The notes under the pieces: generated by a model
Told to the model about the DNA's origin: nothing
Database searches by the model: none
The model's input: the letters and a program-made list of their open reading frames with translations, nothing else
Position numbers and translations under genes: made by a program
Shown here: one piece after another, positions 34,196-41,395 of the stretch
Layout of the letters: each line of letters begins with the position of its first letter
Numbering within the stretch: the stretch's first letter is position 1
IMG/VR virus record: IMGVR_UViG_3300030099_005623
Span: 1-45,524 of that record
Origin: a virus
Direction: 5' to 3' (one strand)
DNA length: 45,524 nt

Positions 34196-35712
34196 GAAAA
34201 ATAATATTTGGACCACCTGGCACAGGCAAAACTACAAGATTATTAAACATTGTGGAGCAAGAGCTGAGGATAGGTGTACCGCCAGATCGTATTGCTTATC
34301 TTGCGTTTACTCGCAAAGCTGCACAAGAGGCAGTGCAAAGAGCCTGTACTAAATTTAAATTAGATAAAAAAGATTTACCTTGGTTTCGAACTATTCATTC
34401 ATTTGTTTTTAAATCTATGAATTATTCTCAGGATGAAATTATGAAACCAAAGCATTATGCCGAGTTATCGGACATCATAAAAGTTCCCCTAGTAAGTGTC
34501 ACATCAGCTGACGAAGTTGGTGTGTCTATCCATAATAATGAACATCTCCACATTTATGACCTATCACGAGCTAGGGGAACCACTTTAAAACAAGAGTATA
34601 AAAGATATGGTCAGATAGATGGGGGTTTTGAAAAGACTAATTATATTACTAAATCATTAATAAAATATAAAAATACTATGCATGTCAGGGATTATACTGA
34701 CTTGTTAGAAGATTATTGTAATCAAGGTGCCGTTCCAAACTTAGAAGTAGTCATTGTAGACGAGGCACAAGACATGTCTTATTTACAATGGCAAGTTGTA
34801 GATAAGATTATGAAACACGCAGCACGAGTCTACCTAGCAGGAGATGACGACCAGGCTATCTTTGATTGGGCGGGTGCTGATCCTGGTAGATTAATTAATG
34901 CCAAAAATTGGGAAATAGAAGTATTACAACAATCCTATCGCATACCAAAAACTTCACATGACATCGCAGACAGGTTGATAACAAGAATAAAACATAGGCA
35001 ACCTAAGTCATGGAGGCCTCGAGATTACAAGGGTTTCTCTCGTAGTTACGCTTATAGATTATCAAGCGATAGTTTTAACAAAGGACAGTGGATGATTTTA
35101 GCTAGAACTAATTATTTATTAGACCAGATAGAACATGATCTTAAACAGTATGGTCACTATTATTCAAGAGGTAATCAACCTTCTATATCAAACAAATTAT
35201 CTAACGCAGTATCATCCTGGAATAAACTTAGACGCAAACAAGAAATATCTATCGATGATGTTAAATCTATTTATTATTACATGACAGTAGGACAGGGTGT
35301 GAAGAGAGGGTTTAAAGGTATGAACTTTCAAACAGTGCCAGGACAAACATTCTCTTACAGAGAGCTGCGAGAAAATTATGGTTTATTAATTTCAAACAAT
35401 TGGCCCTGGCAAAGTGCTTTAGATAAGGTTCCTAGTTCTAGATCTATTTACTTACAATCGATCATGTTAAGAAATAAAAAAGAATTAAGTCAAGAGCCAA
35501 GAATAAAACTATCTACCATACATGGTGCTAAGGGTGGTGAGGCAGATCATGTTATGTTATTGACAGATCTTTCTCGTAAAGCAGATGATAGTTTTTTACG
35601 CAATCGTGATAGTGAGCGTAGAGTTTTTTATGTCGGTGCTACCCGTGCAAAAAAATCTTTACACATTATTAGAAGTAATAGTTCCAGAGAATTTACGGAG
35701 ATCTTTCAATGA
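34192..35712 (+). CDS. UvrD/Rep-type superfamily 1 helicase
   Basis: A 506-residue SF1 helicase: Walker A GPPGTGKTT at 7-15, LAFTRKAAQEAV as motif Ia, VDEAQD near 190 as motif II, GDDDQAIFDWAGA as motif III, YRIPKTSHDIA as motif IV, STIHGAKGGEADHV as motif V and RVFYVGATRAK as motif VI. It unwinds DNA 3' to 5' in this family. Its place between the nuclease and the polymerase fits a replication helicase. Confidence 0.88.
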   Translation: MRKIIFGPPGTGKTTRLLNIVEQELRIGVPPDRIAYLAFTRKAAQEAVQRACTKFKLDKKDLPWFRTIHSFVFKSMNYSQDEIMKPKHYAELSDIIKVPLVSVTSADEVGVSIHNNEHLHIYDLSRARGTTLKQEYKRYGQIDGGFEKTNYITKSLIKYKNTMHVRDYTDLLEDYCNQGAVPNLEVVIVDEAQDMSYLQWQVVDKIMKHAARVYLAGDDDQAIFDWAGADPGRLINAKNWEIEVLQQSYRIPKTSHDIADRLITRIKHRQPKSWRPRDYKGFSRSYAYRLSSDSFNKGQWMILARTNYLLDQIEHDLKQYGHYYSRGNQPSISNKLSNAVSSWNKLRRKQEISIDDVKSIYYYMTVGQGVKRGFKGMNFQTVPGQTFSYRELRENYGLLISNNWPWQSALDKVPSSRSIYLQSIMLRNKKELSQEPRIKLSTIHGAKGGEADHVMLLTDLSRKADDSFLRNRDSERRVFYVGATRAKKSLHIIRSNSSREFTEIFQ

Positions 35713-35903
35713 GAATATTATTAGAACAAAATAAAATACTATTTAGTATGACAAAAGAAGAAACACAAAAAATACAAGACAATCATCACAATCCTATTGA
35801 GATAACAAAAGGACAACTTATGGTTTTACATGAAGATGTATCAAAAGCCATTATGGAAGAGTGGAGAAAAGGTGTATGGAAGAAAAGCCAAAGCCATTCG
35901 TAG
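35709..35903 (+). CDS. Small hypothetical protein
   Basis: A 64-residue protein, MRILLEQNKILFSMTKEE at the start, acidic and helical, with HEDVSKAIMEEWRKGVW near the end. It starts at the ATGA overlap of the helicase stop and its last 28 bases overlap the polymerase start, so it is co-translated with both. No family recognised. Confidence 0.55.
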   Translation: MRILLEQNKILFSMTKEETQKIQDNHHNPIEITKGQLMVLHEDVSKAIMEEWRKGVWKKSQSHS

Positions 35904-37747
35904 TTCCGCCTGAGTGGGTGCCACCGCAACAAGTGCCTAACCTGGCTGACGCTAAAATGGTTTGCATTGATGTAGAAACCTGTGATCCTCATATCAAAAC
36001 TTTGGGTCCAGGCTATTGTCGTCAAGACGGATTCATTGCAGGTATCGCGTTAGCCGTAGACGGTTGGAAAGGTTACTTTCCTATAAGACATGAAGGTGGT
36101 GGTAATTTTGATTTAGAAATAATCCGTGGTCCCTTACAAAAGATTCTGGGTTCTGATACACCAAAGTTGTTTCATAATTCATCTTACGATATTGGTTGGT
36201 TAGAGGCTGAGGGTTTTACAATTGGAGGCAGGGTTCACGATACAATGATCATGGCTCCTTTAATTGATGAGAACAGACGGTGGTATAATCTTAATTCACT
36301 TGGCTACGATTATTGTGGTGAAACAAAAAGTGAAGCGGCTCTACAAGAAGCTGCGGCTGAGTTTGGTGTCGATGCTAAATCAGAGATGTATAAACTACCT
36401 CCAATGTATGTGGGTAATTACGCAGAACAAGATACAGCTTTAACTTTAAAGTTATATGACCGGTTAAAACATGAAATAGAAAAAGAAGAGTGTGGACATA
36501 TATTAGAATTAGAAACTGATTTAATACCCATGACTTATGCTATGAAGAAGAAGGGTGTTTGTATAGACGAGAACAATTTAGAGAAGCTCGAAACACGGCT
36601 CTTGTCTGAAGAGAAAAAAATATTAAAGCAGATAAAAAATATTTCTGGAGTAGCAGTTGAGATTTGGGCTGCTGCTTCTGTGGCTAAAGCTTTTGATGCC
36701 TTAAATATACCTTATCTTCGTACCCCTAAAAGTAATGCGCCTAGCTTTGCTAAAAATTTTTTATCGACACATACACATGAGCTACCACAATTAGTAGTGA
36801 AGTGTAGAGAAATAAACAAGGCCCGTACTACATTTATAGAAACCATTAAGAAACATGTTTATAAAGGCAAGATCCACGCTGAGATAAATCAATTAAGATC
36901 AGAGAGTGGAGGCACAGTATCTGGGCGTATGAGTTATAGTAATCCGAACTTACAACAAATGCCAAGTCGTAATAAGTATATTGCTGATATGATTAAGAAT
37001 ATTTTTATACCTGAGGAAGGTAAGAAGTGGCATGTCTTTGATTACTCGCAACAAGAACCACGGATCTTGGTGCACTATGCTTTAAGTTCTAAAGGTGGTT
37101 TATCTGGTAGTGAAAAGGTTATGGAACAATACGATAGTGGTGAAGATGTAGATTTTCATCAAATGGTTGCTGACATGGCTAATATATCAAGAGATGAGGC
37201 TAAGAGTATAAACTTAGGGATTATGTACGGCATGGGTAAAGGTAAGATGGCAACAGAGTTAGGGCTCGAGGTTCACGATGCAGAGATAATATTAAATAAA
37301 TATCATAAGACTGTGCCTTTTATTAAGGAGTTGCAAGAAATAGCTAGTAGAACTGCGAGTAAACATGGACACATAAGAACTTTATTAGGGAGAAAGTGTC
37401 GCTTTACTTTATGGGAACCTAATCGTTGGGGTATCTCGACACCACTGCCAAGAGATAGAGCAGAGGTAGAATATGGTGGAGATATAAGAAGAGCCTTTAC
37501 TTTCAAGGCTTTAAACAGATTAATTCAGGGTAGCGCAGCAGATCAAACTAAAAAAGCAATGTTAGATTTATACAACGAGGGTTTTGTGCCAGAGATACAA
37601 ATACATGATGAGTTAGACATTAGCCTTGAAAAGTCCCAAGAAGTTGATAAAGTCAAGGAAATTATGGAAAATTGTGTGGAGAAACTAAAAGTACCGAGTG
37701 TTGTTAATGAGAGAAGAGGGAGGACATGGGGTGAAGCAGGTAAATAA
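35876..37747 (+). CDS. polA: Family A DNA polymerase
   Basis: A 623-residue polymerase from ATG 35876 (a GTG 15 bases upstream is the alternative). The 3'-5' exonuclease is intact: Asp32-x-Glu34 in IDVETCD, Asn101-x3-Asp105 in NSSYDIGW, Tyr182-x3-Asp186 in YAEQD. Motif A HVFDYSQQEPRI, motif B AKSINLGIMYGM and motif C IHDELD (His577-Glu579) mark the polymerase. Residue 447, matching Phe762 of E. coli Pol I, is leucine. It synthesises phage DNA together with the primase and helicases. Confidence 0.92.
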   Translation: MEEKPKPFVVPPEWVPPQQVPNLADAKMVCIDVETCDPHIKTLGPGYCRQDGFIAGIALAVDGWKGYFPIRHEGGGNFDLEIIRGPLQKILGSDTPKLFHNSSYDIGWLEAEGFTIGGRVHDTMIMAPLIDENRRWYNLNSLGYDYCGETKSEAALQEAAAEFGVDAKSEMYKLPPMYVGNYAEQDTALTLKLYDRLKHEIEKEECGHILELETDLIPMTYAMKKKGVCIDENNLEKLETRLLSEEKKILKQIKNISGVAVEIWAAASVAKAFDALNIPYLRTPKSNAPSFAKNFLSTHTHELPQLVVKCREINKARTTFIETIKKHVYKGKIHAEINQLRSESGGTVSGRMSYSNPNLQQMPSRNKYIADMIKNIFIPEEGKKWHVFDYSQQEPRILVHYALSSKGGLSGSEKVMEQYDSGEDVDFHQMVADMANISRDEAKSINLGIMYGMGKGKMATELGLEVHDAEIILNKYHKTVPFIKELQEIASRTASKHGHIRTLLGRKCRFTLWEPNRWGISTPLPRDRAEVEYGGDIRRAFTFKALNRLIQGSAADQTKKAMLDLYNEGFVPEIQIHDELDISLEKSQEVDKVKEIMENCVEKLKVPSVVNERRGRTWGEAGK

Positions 37748-37752
37748 TAAAA

Positions 37753-37971
37753 ATGGCTTATGTAATGATTATGGTTATATGCATCGCAAACGATTATTTA
37801 CCGCATGATGAATTATGCAGAATCGTCACCTTTGATAAGCCTTATTTAGAAATGGATCAATGTTTAGCAGAAGGTAAGTTTATGGTCGATAAATTAGCAG
37901 ATCAAGGATATTACCCCTCTGTATATTGTGGCAGAACCTCAATAGAAATGTTTAATAGAAAGGATGTTTAA
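37753..37971 (+). CDS. Small hypothetical protein
   Basis: A 72-residue protein starting MAYVMIMVICIAND; the hydrophobic opening may be an export signal or membrane anchor. CLAEGKFMVDKLADQGYYP and VYCGR follow. With four Cys it could form disulfides outside the cytoplasm. It starts six bases after the polymerase. No family recognised. Confidence 0.58.
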   Translation: MAYVMIMVICIANDYLPHDELCRIVTFDKPYLEMDQCLAEGKFMVDKLADQGYYPSVYCGRTSIEMFNRKDV

Positions 37972-38157
37972 ATGACTGATGTTAGTAAATACAAATCATT
38001 AGCTACAGATTTAGAAGATTATAAAATTATAGCTGAGATAAGAGAGGCTACCGGGCTTCCTGTAAAAACTATCATAAAACAATGCATTGCATTAGGTAAG
38101 GATGCATGGCTAAAGACAGGAAAAAAGTATATCGCAAGAGAAAGTCAAAAAGAGTAA
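37972..38157 (+). CDS. Small helical protein, possible DNA-binding
   Basis: A 61-residue protein with EIREATGLPVKTIIKQCIALGKDAWL as its core (landmark TGLPVKTIIKQCI). This resembles a short helix-turn-helix or ribbon-helix-helix arrangement. AAAGGATG gives a modest ribosome site. It overlaps the next small basic gene by 52 bases in another frame. A regulator is possible. Confidence 0.55.
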   Translation: MTDVSKYKSLATDLEDYKIIAEIREATGLPVKTIIKQCIALGKDAWLKTGKKYIARESQKE

Positions 38158-38288
38158 AGAAACCAAGTCGAATTTGTGAATTATGTTTTGGAGAGGGTTT
38201 TACTGTATTTGTTGTGGGTGAAAGAGCTATCGTTCTTCCCTGTGATTGTTATGATCCCAAAATTAAACTAGAAAAAACCTTGCATTAA
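38106..38288 (+). CDS. Small basic zinc-ribbon-like protein
   Basis: A 60-residue protein with a strongly basic N-terminus (KKVYRKRKSKRVKK) followed by RICELCFGEGF and LPCDCYDP. The Cys-x2-Cys and Cys-x-Cys pairs suggest one zinc site, as in small DnaJ-like or zinc-ribbon proteins. AAGG precedes the ATG. Overlap with the preceding gene is long but both have protein-like composition. Confidence 0.52.
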   Translation: MAKDRKKVYRKRKSKRVKKPSRICELCFGEGFTVFVVGERAIVLPCDCYDPKIKLEKTLH

Positions 38289-38304
38289 TGATAAAAATAG
38301 ACTT

Positions 38305-38445
38305 ATGAGAAATGATTTCGGTATAGGAATGAAGGCAGGTGGTCTTGTCGGTGGTCAAAAAAAACTTGATGTAAATAAAGACGGCAAGATAACAGGTGCA
38401 GATTTCAAACTACTTCGTAAGAAAAAGAAGAAAGTTAAGAAATAA
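38305..38445 (+). CDS. 46-residue protein with EF-hand/dockerin-like loop
   Basis: A short protein whose middle DVNKDGKITGAD has the EF-hand loop ligands Asp22, Asn24, Asp26, Gly27 and Asp33 in the right spacing, after a glycine-rich GGLVGGQKK and before a lysine-rich tail. A single calcium loop of this kind is unusual in a phage but recurs near packaging genes in marine phages. Its stop overlaps the next ATG. Confidence 0.55.
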   Translation: MRNDFGIGMKAGGLVGGQKKLDVNKDGKITGADFKLLRKKKKKVKK

Positions 38446-38579
38446 TGTCCAGGCCAGGTCTTTACGCTAATATACATGCTAAACGCAAAAGAGGCGAAAA
38501 AATGCGTAAAAAAGGTGCTAAAGGTGCGCCTACCGCAGCAGCTTTTGCTAGGTCTAAAAGAACAGCCAGAAAAAGATAA
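38445..38579 (+). CDS. 44-residue Arg/Lys-rich conserved protein
   Basis: A very basic peptide with LYANIHAKRKRGEKMRKKG and GAPTAAAF landmarks, a pattern repeated in small proteins of many marine phages near terminase genes. One third of the residues are Arg or Lys. It could bind DNA or be packaged with it. It starts on the last base of the preceding stop and ends on the first base of the next start. Confidence 0.62.
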   Translation: MSRPGLYANIHAKRKRGEKMRKKGAKGAPTAAAFARSKRTARKR

Positions 38580-38923
38580 TGTCCATAAAAAATAAAATTA
38601 GAAGTAAATTTGATGATATGTTTACTTTCGGGTTTGGTTTGAAGTATGACTCGGATGTAATTAAACAGGCAGAAAACCAATTTCAAAAGGACAGGGATGA
38701 GTTTACACCAGAAGAAAGAAAAAAGTTTGAGAAGATATTAGATGAACTTCAAAGAGCTAAAGATAAAGGTGAAGCTCAACCACCTAAAGGCAAAGATGGT
38801 GGTGCAGTAAAGAAAATGAAGAATGGTGGCACTATAGGTAAAACTATGCCAAAAACCCGTTCTAAGCCTCATGTAGCAGGTAGATTGGCTATGAGGGGAT
38901 ATGGCAAGGCTTTCAAAAAATAA
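38579..38923 (+). CDS. Small conserved protein with Lys/Gly-rich tail
   Basis: A 114-residue protein with a helical first half (FTPEERKKFEKILDELQRAK) and a basic, glycine-rich tail GGAVKKMKNGGTIGKTMPKT ending GRLAMRGYGKAFKK. The RGYGKA end is common in marine phage proteins of this location. It is translated with the two small genes before it. A packaging or DNA-binding role is a guess. Confidence 0.62.
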   Translation: MSIKNKIRSKFDDMFTFGFGLKYDSDVIKQAENQFQKDRDEFTPEERKKFEKILDELQRAKDKGEAQPPKGKDGGAVKKMKNGGTIGKTMPKTRSKPHVAGRLAMRGYGKAFKK

Positions 38924-38985
38924 TCTATATAGTTATATTCTTAACAATATTATATATAAGAAAATTTCTATTTCTATTTTTAGAC

Positions 38986-39075
38986 GTAATGGCGTAATGA
39001 TGTATATATTTACTATATATATCAATACTTTATTGCATTACTTTTACAATACTTTACCATTACTTCATTACTTTA
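38986..39075 (+). repeat. CAWTACTTTA repeat cluster before terminase
   Basis: Five near-identical 10-base units lie in 53 bases at 39023, 39036, 39047, 39058 and 39066, all of the form CA(A/T)TACTT(T/C)(A/T). Two reverse-oriented GTAATG copies lie just upstream at 38986 and 38994. The whole 164-base gap is otherwise AT-rich and noncoding. It lies directly before the terminase small subunit gene, so it may be a terminase recognition site, an operator or a replication origin. Confidence 0.6.
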
Positions 39076-39087
39076 GGATAAATAAAA

Positions 39088-39582
39088 ATGGCTAAAACAT
39101 TAGGCGATATAATTGAAGCAGACGGCTTAACCAGGAGACAAAGAGCTTTTGCCCAGATATTGGTAAAAGAGAATGGCAGGGCAACACCTACAGAATGTGC
39201 AAGAATAGCAGGTTATTCAGAAAAATCAGCTACACAAATTGCTAGTAATTTACAAAACCCTAAGATGTTTCCTAAGGTGGTAGAATTTATTGATAAGTTA
39301 ACAAAAGATTATGCTCAATCAGCAAAGATAGAGTTTACTAAACACGCTAGAGAATTAGCTAGATTAAGAGATTTAGCTATTGATAAGGATCAGATATCCG
39401 CAGCGATCAATGCTGAGTATCGAAGGGGACAGTTAGGTGGATATTATGTTGATAGAAAAGAAGTGGTAACTGCCTCATTAGATAACATGTCCAGGAAAGA
39501 ACTAAAAGAAAAGTTAGAGAATTATCAAAGAGAAAATCAATTGATACAAGACGCTGATTACAAAGAAATAGAAAAAAAATAA
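39088..39582 (+). CDS. terS: Terminase small subunit
   Basis: A 164-residue protein with LTRRQRAFAQILV, then the DNA-binding helix-turn-helix region TPTECARIAGYSEKSATQIA (33-52) and QNPKMFPKVVEFIDKL, the pattern of Terminase_2-type small subunits. A coiled-coil tail follows. It binds the packaging start site on phage DNA and recruits the large subunit, which is not in this window. The repeat cluster at 38986-39075 is a candidate target. Confidence 0.82.
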   Translation: MAKTLGDIIEADGLTRRQRAFAQILVKENGRATPTECARIAGYSEKSATQIASNLQNPKMFPKVVEFIDKLTKDYAQSAKIEFTKHARELARLRDLAIDKDQISAAINAEYRRGQLGGYYVDRKEVVTASLDNMSRKELKEKLENYQRENQLIQDADYKEIEKK

Positions 39583-39892
39583 AAAAAGATTTGACTATCC
39601 CAACTTTATAGGTAAGTTATTTTTATGGACATGCAAATAGTCATTTTCTCCGCAGTGAATGTACTTACTAGTAATGGCGTGTCCTAGAGAGGTATTAGAA
39701 GAAGATCTACAAGCAGATACATATCTAGCTGATGAAACTAAACTCTTGGTGGTTCTTCCTAAACACGGGGGCGTTATTTCCACTGATAAAAAATATAACG
39801 AGTTTGTGTTGAAATGTGGATTGGTTTCAGGGGTAGCCCCTAGTTTATCTCAACCACTTTAAAAAAAGCAAACTTAACTTGCAAGACAGCTC
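39583..39892. other. Mostly noncoding gap with weak reading frames
   Basis: No convincing gene covers these 310 bases. A plus-strand frame (39674-39862) and a minus-strand frame (39595-39783) both stay open but neither has a ribosome site. A short GGGG-TAG-CCCC element lies near 39830. The stretch could be a decayed gene or a regulatory region between the terminase gene and the early array. Confidence 0.5.
39674..39862 (+). CDS. Possible small hypothetical protein
   Basis: A possible 62-residue protein starting MACPREVLEEDLQADTYLAD, with an acidic first half and KLLVVLPKHGGVIST in the middle. Composition is protein-like, but there is no ribosome site and an earlier in-frame ATG exists at 39659. 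A minus-strand frame overlaps it. I keep it as doubtful. Confidence 0.3.
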   Translation: MACPREVLEEDLQADTYLADETKLLVVLPKHGGVISTDKKYNEFVLKCGLVSGVAPSLSQPL

Positions 39893-39930
39893 GGGTGGTG
39901 CTGAGAGGTTAAATGCCTTCTAAACCACCC
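39893..39930 (+). other. Hairpin before the early small-gene array
   Basis: GGGTGGT (39893-39899) pairs with ACCACCC (39924-39930), and inside the loop AGAGG faces CCTTCT with one bulge, so a two-part stem is possible. There is no T-run. It ends 21 bases before the ATG at 39951 and just before its AAGGAGAG site, so it could shape mRNA stability or translation of the first gene. Confidence 0.45.
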
Positions 39931-39950
39931 ACCAGATAAGGAGAGATAAT

Positions 39951-40118
39951 ATGAAAATATTAGAGTGGGGTGTATTTGTAGAGAAGTCTGACAAATCAAC
40001 TTATGAAATTAGATTAAGTGAAGACTTGACTACAAAGGTTTATGAATACATCGAAAAATTAAAAGAAGACGATAAAAATATTTTATCGGGCGACACTAAC
40101 GGGAAAATATTATGGTAA
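39951..40118 (+). CDS. Small hypothetical early protein
   Basis: A 55-residue protein, MKILEWGVFVEKSDK at the start, with a helix TTKVYEYIEKLKED and the ending GKILW. AAGGAGAGATAAT gives a strong ribosome site. It heads a run of small genes that all have the same AAGGAGAG-type site. No family recognised. Confidence 0.6.
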   Translation: MKILEWGVFVEKSDKSTYEIRLSEDLTTKVYEYIEKLKEDDKNILSGDTNGKILW

Positions 40119-40131
40119 AAGGAGAGATAAA

Positions 40132-40320
40132 ATGAAAACATTTAAAGTAATCATGCATAAGATTATAGAGCAGGAACATTACATTGAAGCTAAGAGTTTT
40201 GATGAGGCTTTGGAGAGAGCAAAGACACCTGAATCCTCTGTGGTCTCCCGTGACCTTGCAGTAAAAGAGCATAGGATTATTGAAATAAAAGAAATAGATC
40301 GTAAGGATATAGGCACATGA
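40132..40320 (+). CDS. DpnD/PcfM-like small protein
   Basis: A 62-residue protein with FKVIMHKIIEQEHYIEAKSF, a strand-turn-strand followed by a helix (DEALERAK), like DpnD/PcfM-type domains found in plasmids and phages. AAGGAGAGATAAA precedes ATG. The product at 40483 has the same layout and may be a relative. Function unknown. Confidence 0.55.
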   Translation: MKTFKVIMHKIIEQEHYIEAKSFDEALERAKTPESSVVSRDLAVKEHRIIEIKEIDRKDIGT

Positions 40321-40493
40321 TAGAAATTGATGAGGATGATATGGATAAAGCCTTACAGGATTTAATAACAAAATTTTATCCTGAGGCAGAACTGAAGGAA
40401 GAAAACAGTTTTTTATTTGATAGATACCAAGATATAAAATTTCAGTTAGTAGATTTAATTTTAGATATGGGAGATGAGCAAAATGTCACCTAA
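40317..40493 (+). CDS. Small acidic hypothetical protein
   Basis: A 58-residue acidic protein starting MIEIDEDDMDKALQDL, with FDRYQDIKFQLVDLIL forming an amphipathic helix. It starts at the ATGA overlap with the DpnD/PcfM-like gene and ends inside the next gene. The short overlaps point to coupled translation. No family recognised. Confidence 0.55.
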   Translation: MIEIDEDDMDKALQDLITKFYPEAELKEENSFLFDRYQDIKFQLVDLILDMGDEQNVT

Positions 40494-40695
40494 ATATAAA
40501 TATAAAGTTCATGTGTACGAGGCTAACTTAATGACTTATGAAGTTGAGGCAAGAAATGAAAACCATGCAGGAGAATTAATTTTGAATAAAGGATCCAGAT
40601 TAAACAAACAAGAAAATGAGGGGATGATAACAGTTATAGAGCCTAGCAAAGTAAAAATGGAAGAGTTTAGAGTTGAGGAGGTATCAGAATGTTAG
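40483..40695 (+). CDS. DpnD/PcfM-like small protein
   Basis: A 70-residue protein from ATG 40483, which has GGGAG nine bases upstream; the ATG at 40474 overlaps that site. It begins MSPKYKYKVHVYEANLMTYEV, whose core KYKVHVYE resembles the strand opening of the protein at 40132, then VEARNENHAGELIL. The two may be a divergent pair. No activity can be inferred. Confidence 0.55.
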   Translation: MSPKYKYKVHVYEANLMTYEVEARNENHAGELILNKGSRLNKQENEGMITVIEPSKVKMEEFRVEEVSEC

Positions 40696-40742
40696 GTTGG
40701 TTATTAGAAAAATTAGCAAAATTTGTTGAGAAAATAATTTAA
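40689..40742 (+). CDS. 17-residue amphipathic micropeptide
   Basis: ATG 40689 follows a perfect AGGAGG (40676-40681) by seven bases and encodes MLGWLLEKLAKFVEKII. A helical wheel would place Leu, Trp, Phe, Val and Ile on one face and Lys and Glu on the other. It overlaps the end of the preceding gene by seven bases. The strong ribosome site argues for translation. A membrane-active role is inferred from helix character. Confidence 0.55.
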   Translation: MLGWLLEKLAKFVEKII

Positions 40743-40776
40743 TACTTTATAACAAGATTAATTCTCAATCACTCAT

Positions 40777-40808
40777 AGCCCAGATGTTTCAGTATCTGGG
40801 CTTTTTTA
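40777..40808 (+). terminator. Rho-independent terminator
   Basis: AGCCCAGAT (40777-40785) and ATCTGGGCT (40794-40802) form a perfect 9-bp stem with an 8-base loop, followed by a T-run to about 40807. It closes the operon of small genes ending at 40742. Confidence 0.88.
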
Positions 40809-40809
40809 T

Positions 40810-40835
40810 TTGACATCTTACAATCATCCTATAAT
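40810..40835 (+). promoter_or_regulatory. Candidate sigma-70-type promoter
   Basis: TTGACA (40810-40815) and TATAAT (40830-40835) are both perfect consensus hexamers, but the spacer is 14 bases rather than about 17. The site lies between a terminator and the gene at 40865, with AGGAGAAA as its ribosome site. A second TATAAT at 40842-40847 may be used with another -35. Confidence 0.55.
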
Positions 40836-40864
40836 CTCCCATATAATATATAGGAGAAATTACT

Positions 40865-41395
40865 ATGGAAAATAATGCAGTAGATACTTCTTTCGAAGAT
40901 AGAATGAAAGAAATGAAAGAGAAGGCTAAACAAAGAAGAATAGTTACAAAAGATAAACTTCTTAGTATGTTTAATACCTTAAAATTTAATAGTTTTGACT
41001 TCGATAAAGTAGAGGTCAACTATGCAGGTAGTGGAGATAGTGGTGCAATAGAGGACATTGATTTTTTTAGGAAAGATCAAAACCTTTTTTCTAAATATGC
41101 AGGATATTCACACGAACCTGAGTCAGTAACTATTCCAAAAGATAGTCCATTATCAGACGAATTAAAAAAAGACATTCATAAAGATTCAACGATTTGTAGT
41201 TTCATAACTTATCTTGAAGATATAACTTATGATATGTTAGAAGAAAGACATGGAGGTTGGGAGATTAATGATGGACAAGAGGGGACATTTACTTTTACAT
41301 TTAACCCTAAAGGTGAAAATGAAAAGGATTTATTAATCAATCACGATTACACAGTCTTTACTTATGATAGTCATCAACATCAGGAAGAGTTTTAA
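40865..41395 (+). CDS. DUF6878-like protein
   Basis: A 176-residue protein with VEVNYAGSGDSGAIEDIDFF near residue 44 and, towards the end, YDMLEERHGGWEINDGQEGT then FTFTFNP. The GSGDSG and HGGWEINDG blocks match DUF6878, a family of unknown function seen on plasmids, integrative elements and phages. TAGGAGAAATT precedes ATG. It is the first gene after a terminator and promoter, and overlaps the next gene by one base. Confidence 0.72.
   Translation: MENNAVDTSFEDRMKEMKEKAKQRRIVTKDKLLSMFNTLKFNSFDFDKVEVNYAGSGDSGAIEDIDFFRKDQNLFSKYAGYSHEPESVTIPKDSPLSDELKKDIHKDSTICSFITYLEDITYDMLEERHGGWEINDGQEGTFTFTFNPKGENEKDLLINHDYTVFTYDSHQHQEEF

Noticed and set aside
38901-39095. 64-residue Ile/Tyr-rich frame before terS
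   Set aside because: It covers the AT-rich repeat cluster, overlaps two real genes and lacks a ribosome site.
39595-39783. Minus-strand 62-residue frame
   Set aside because: GTG start without a ribosome site; Ser-rich composition unlike real genes here. Kept only as part of the ambiguous gap.
39890-39935. Possible tRNA
   Set aside because: Only a D-arm-like string is present; anticodon and T arms do not form.
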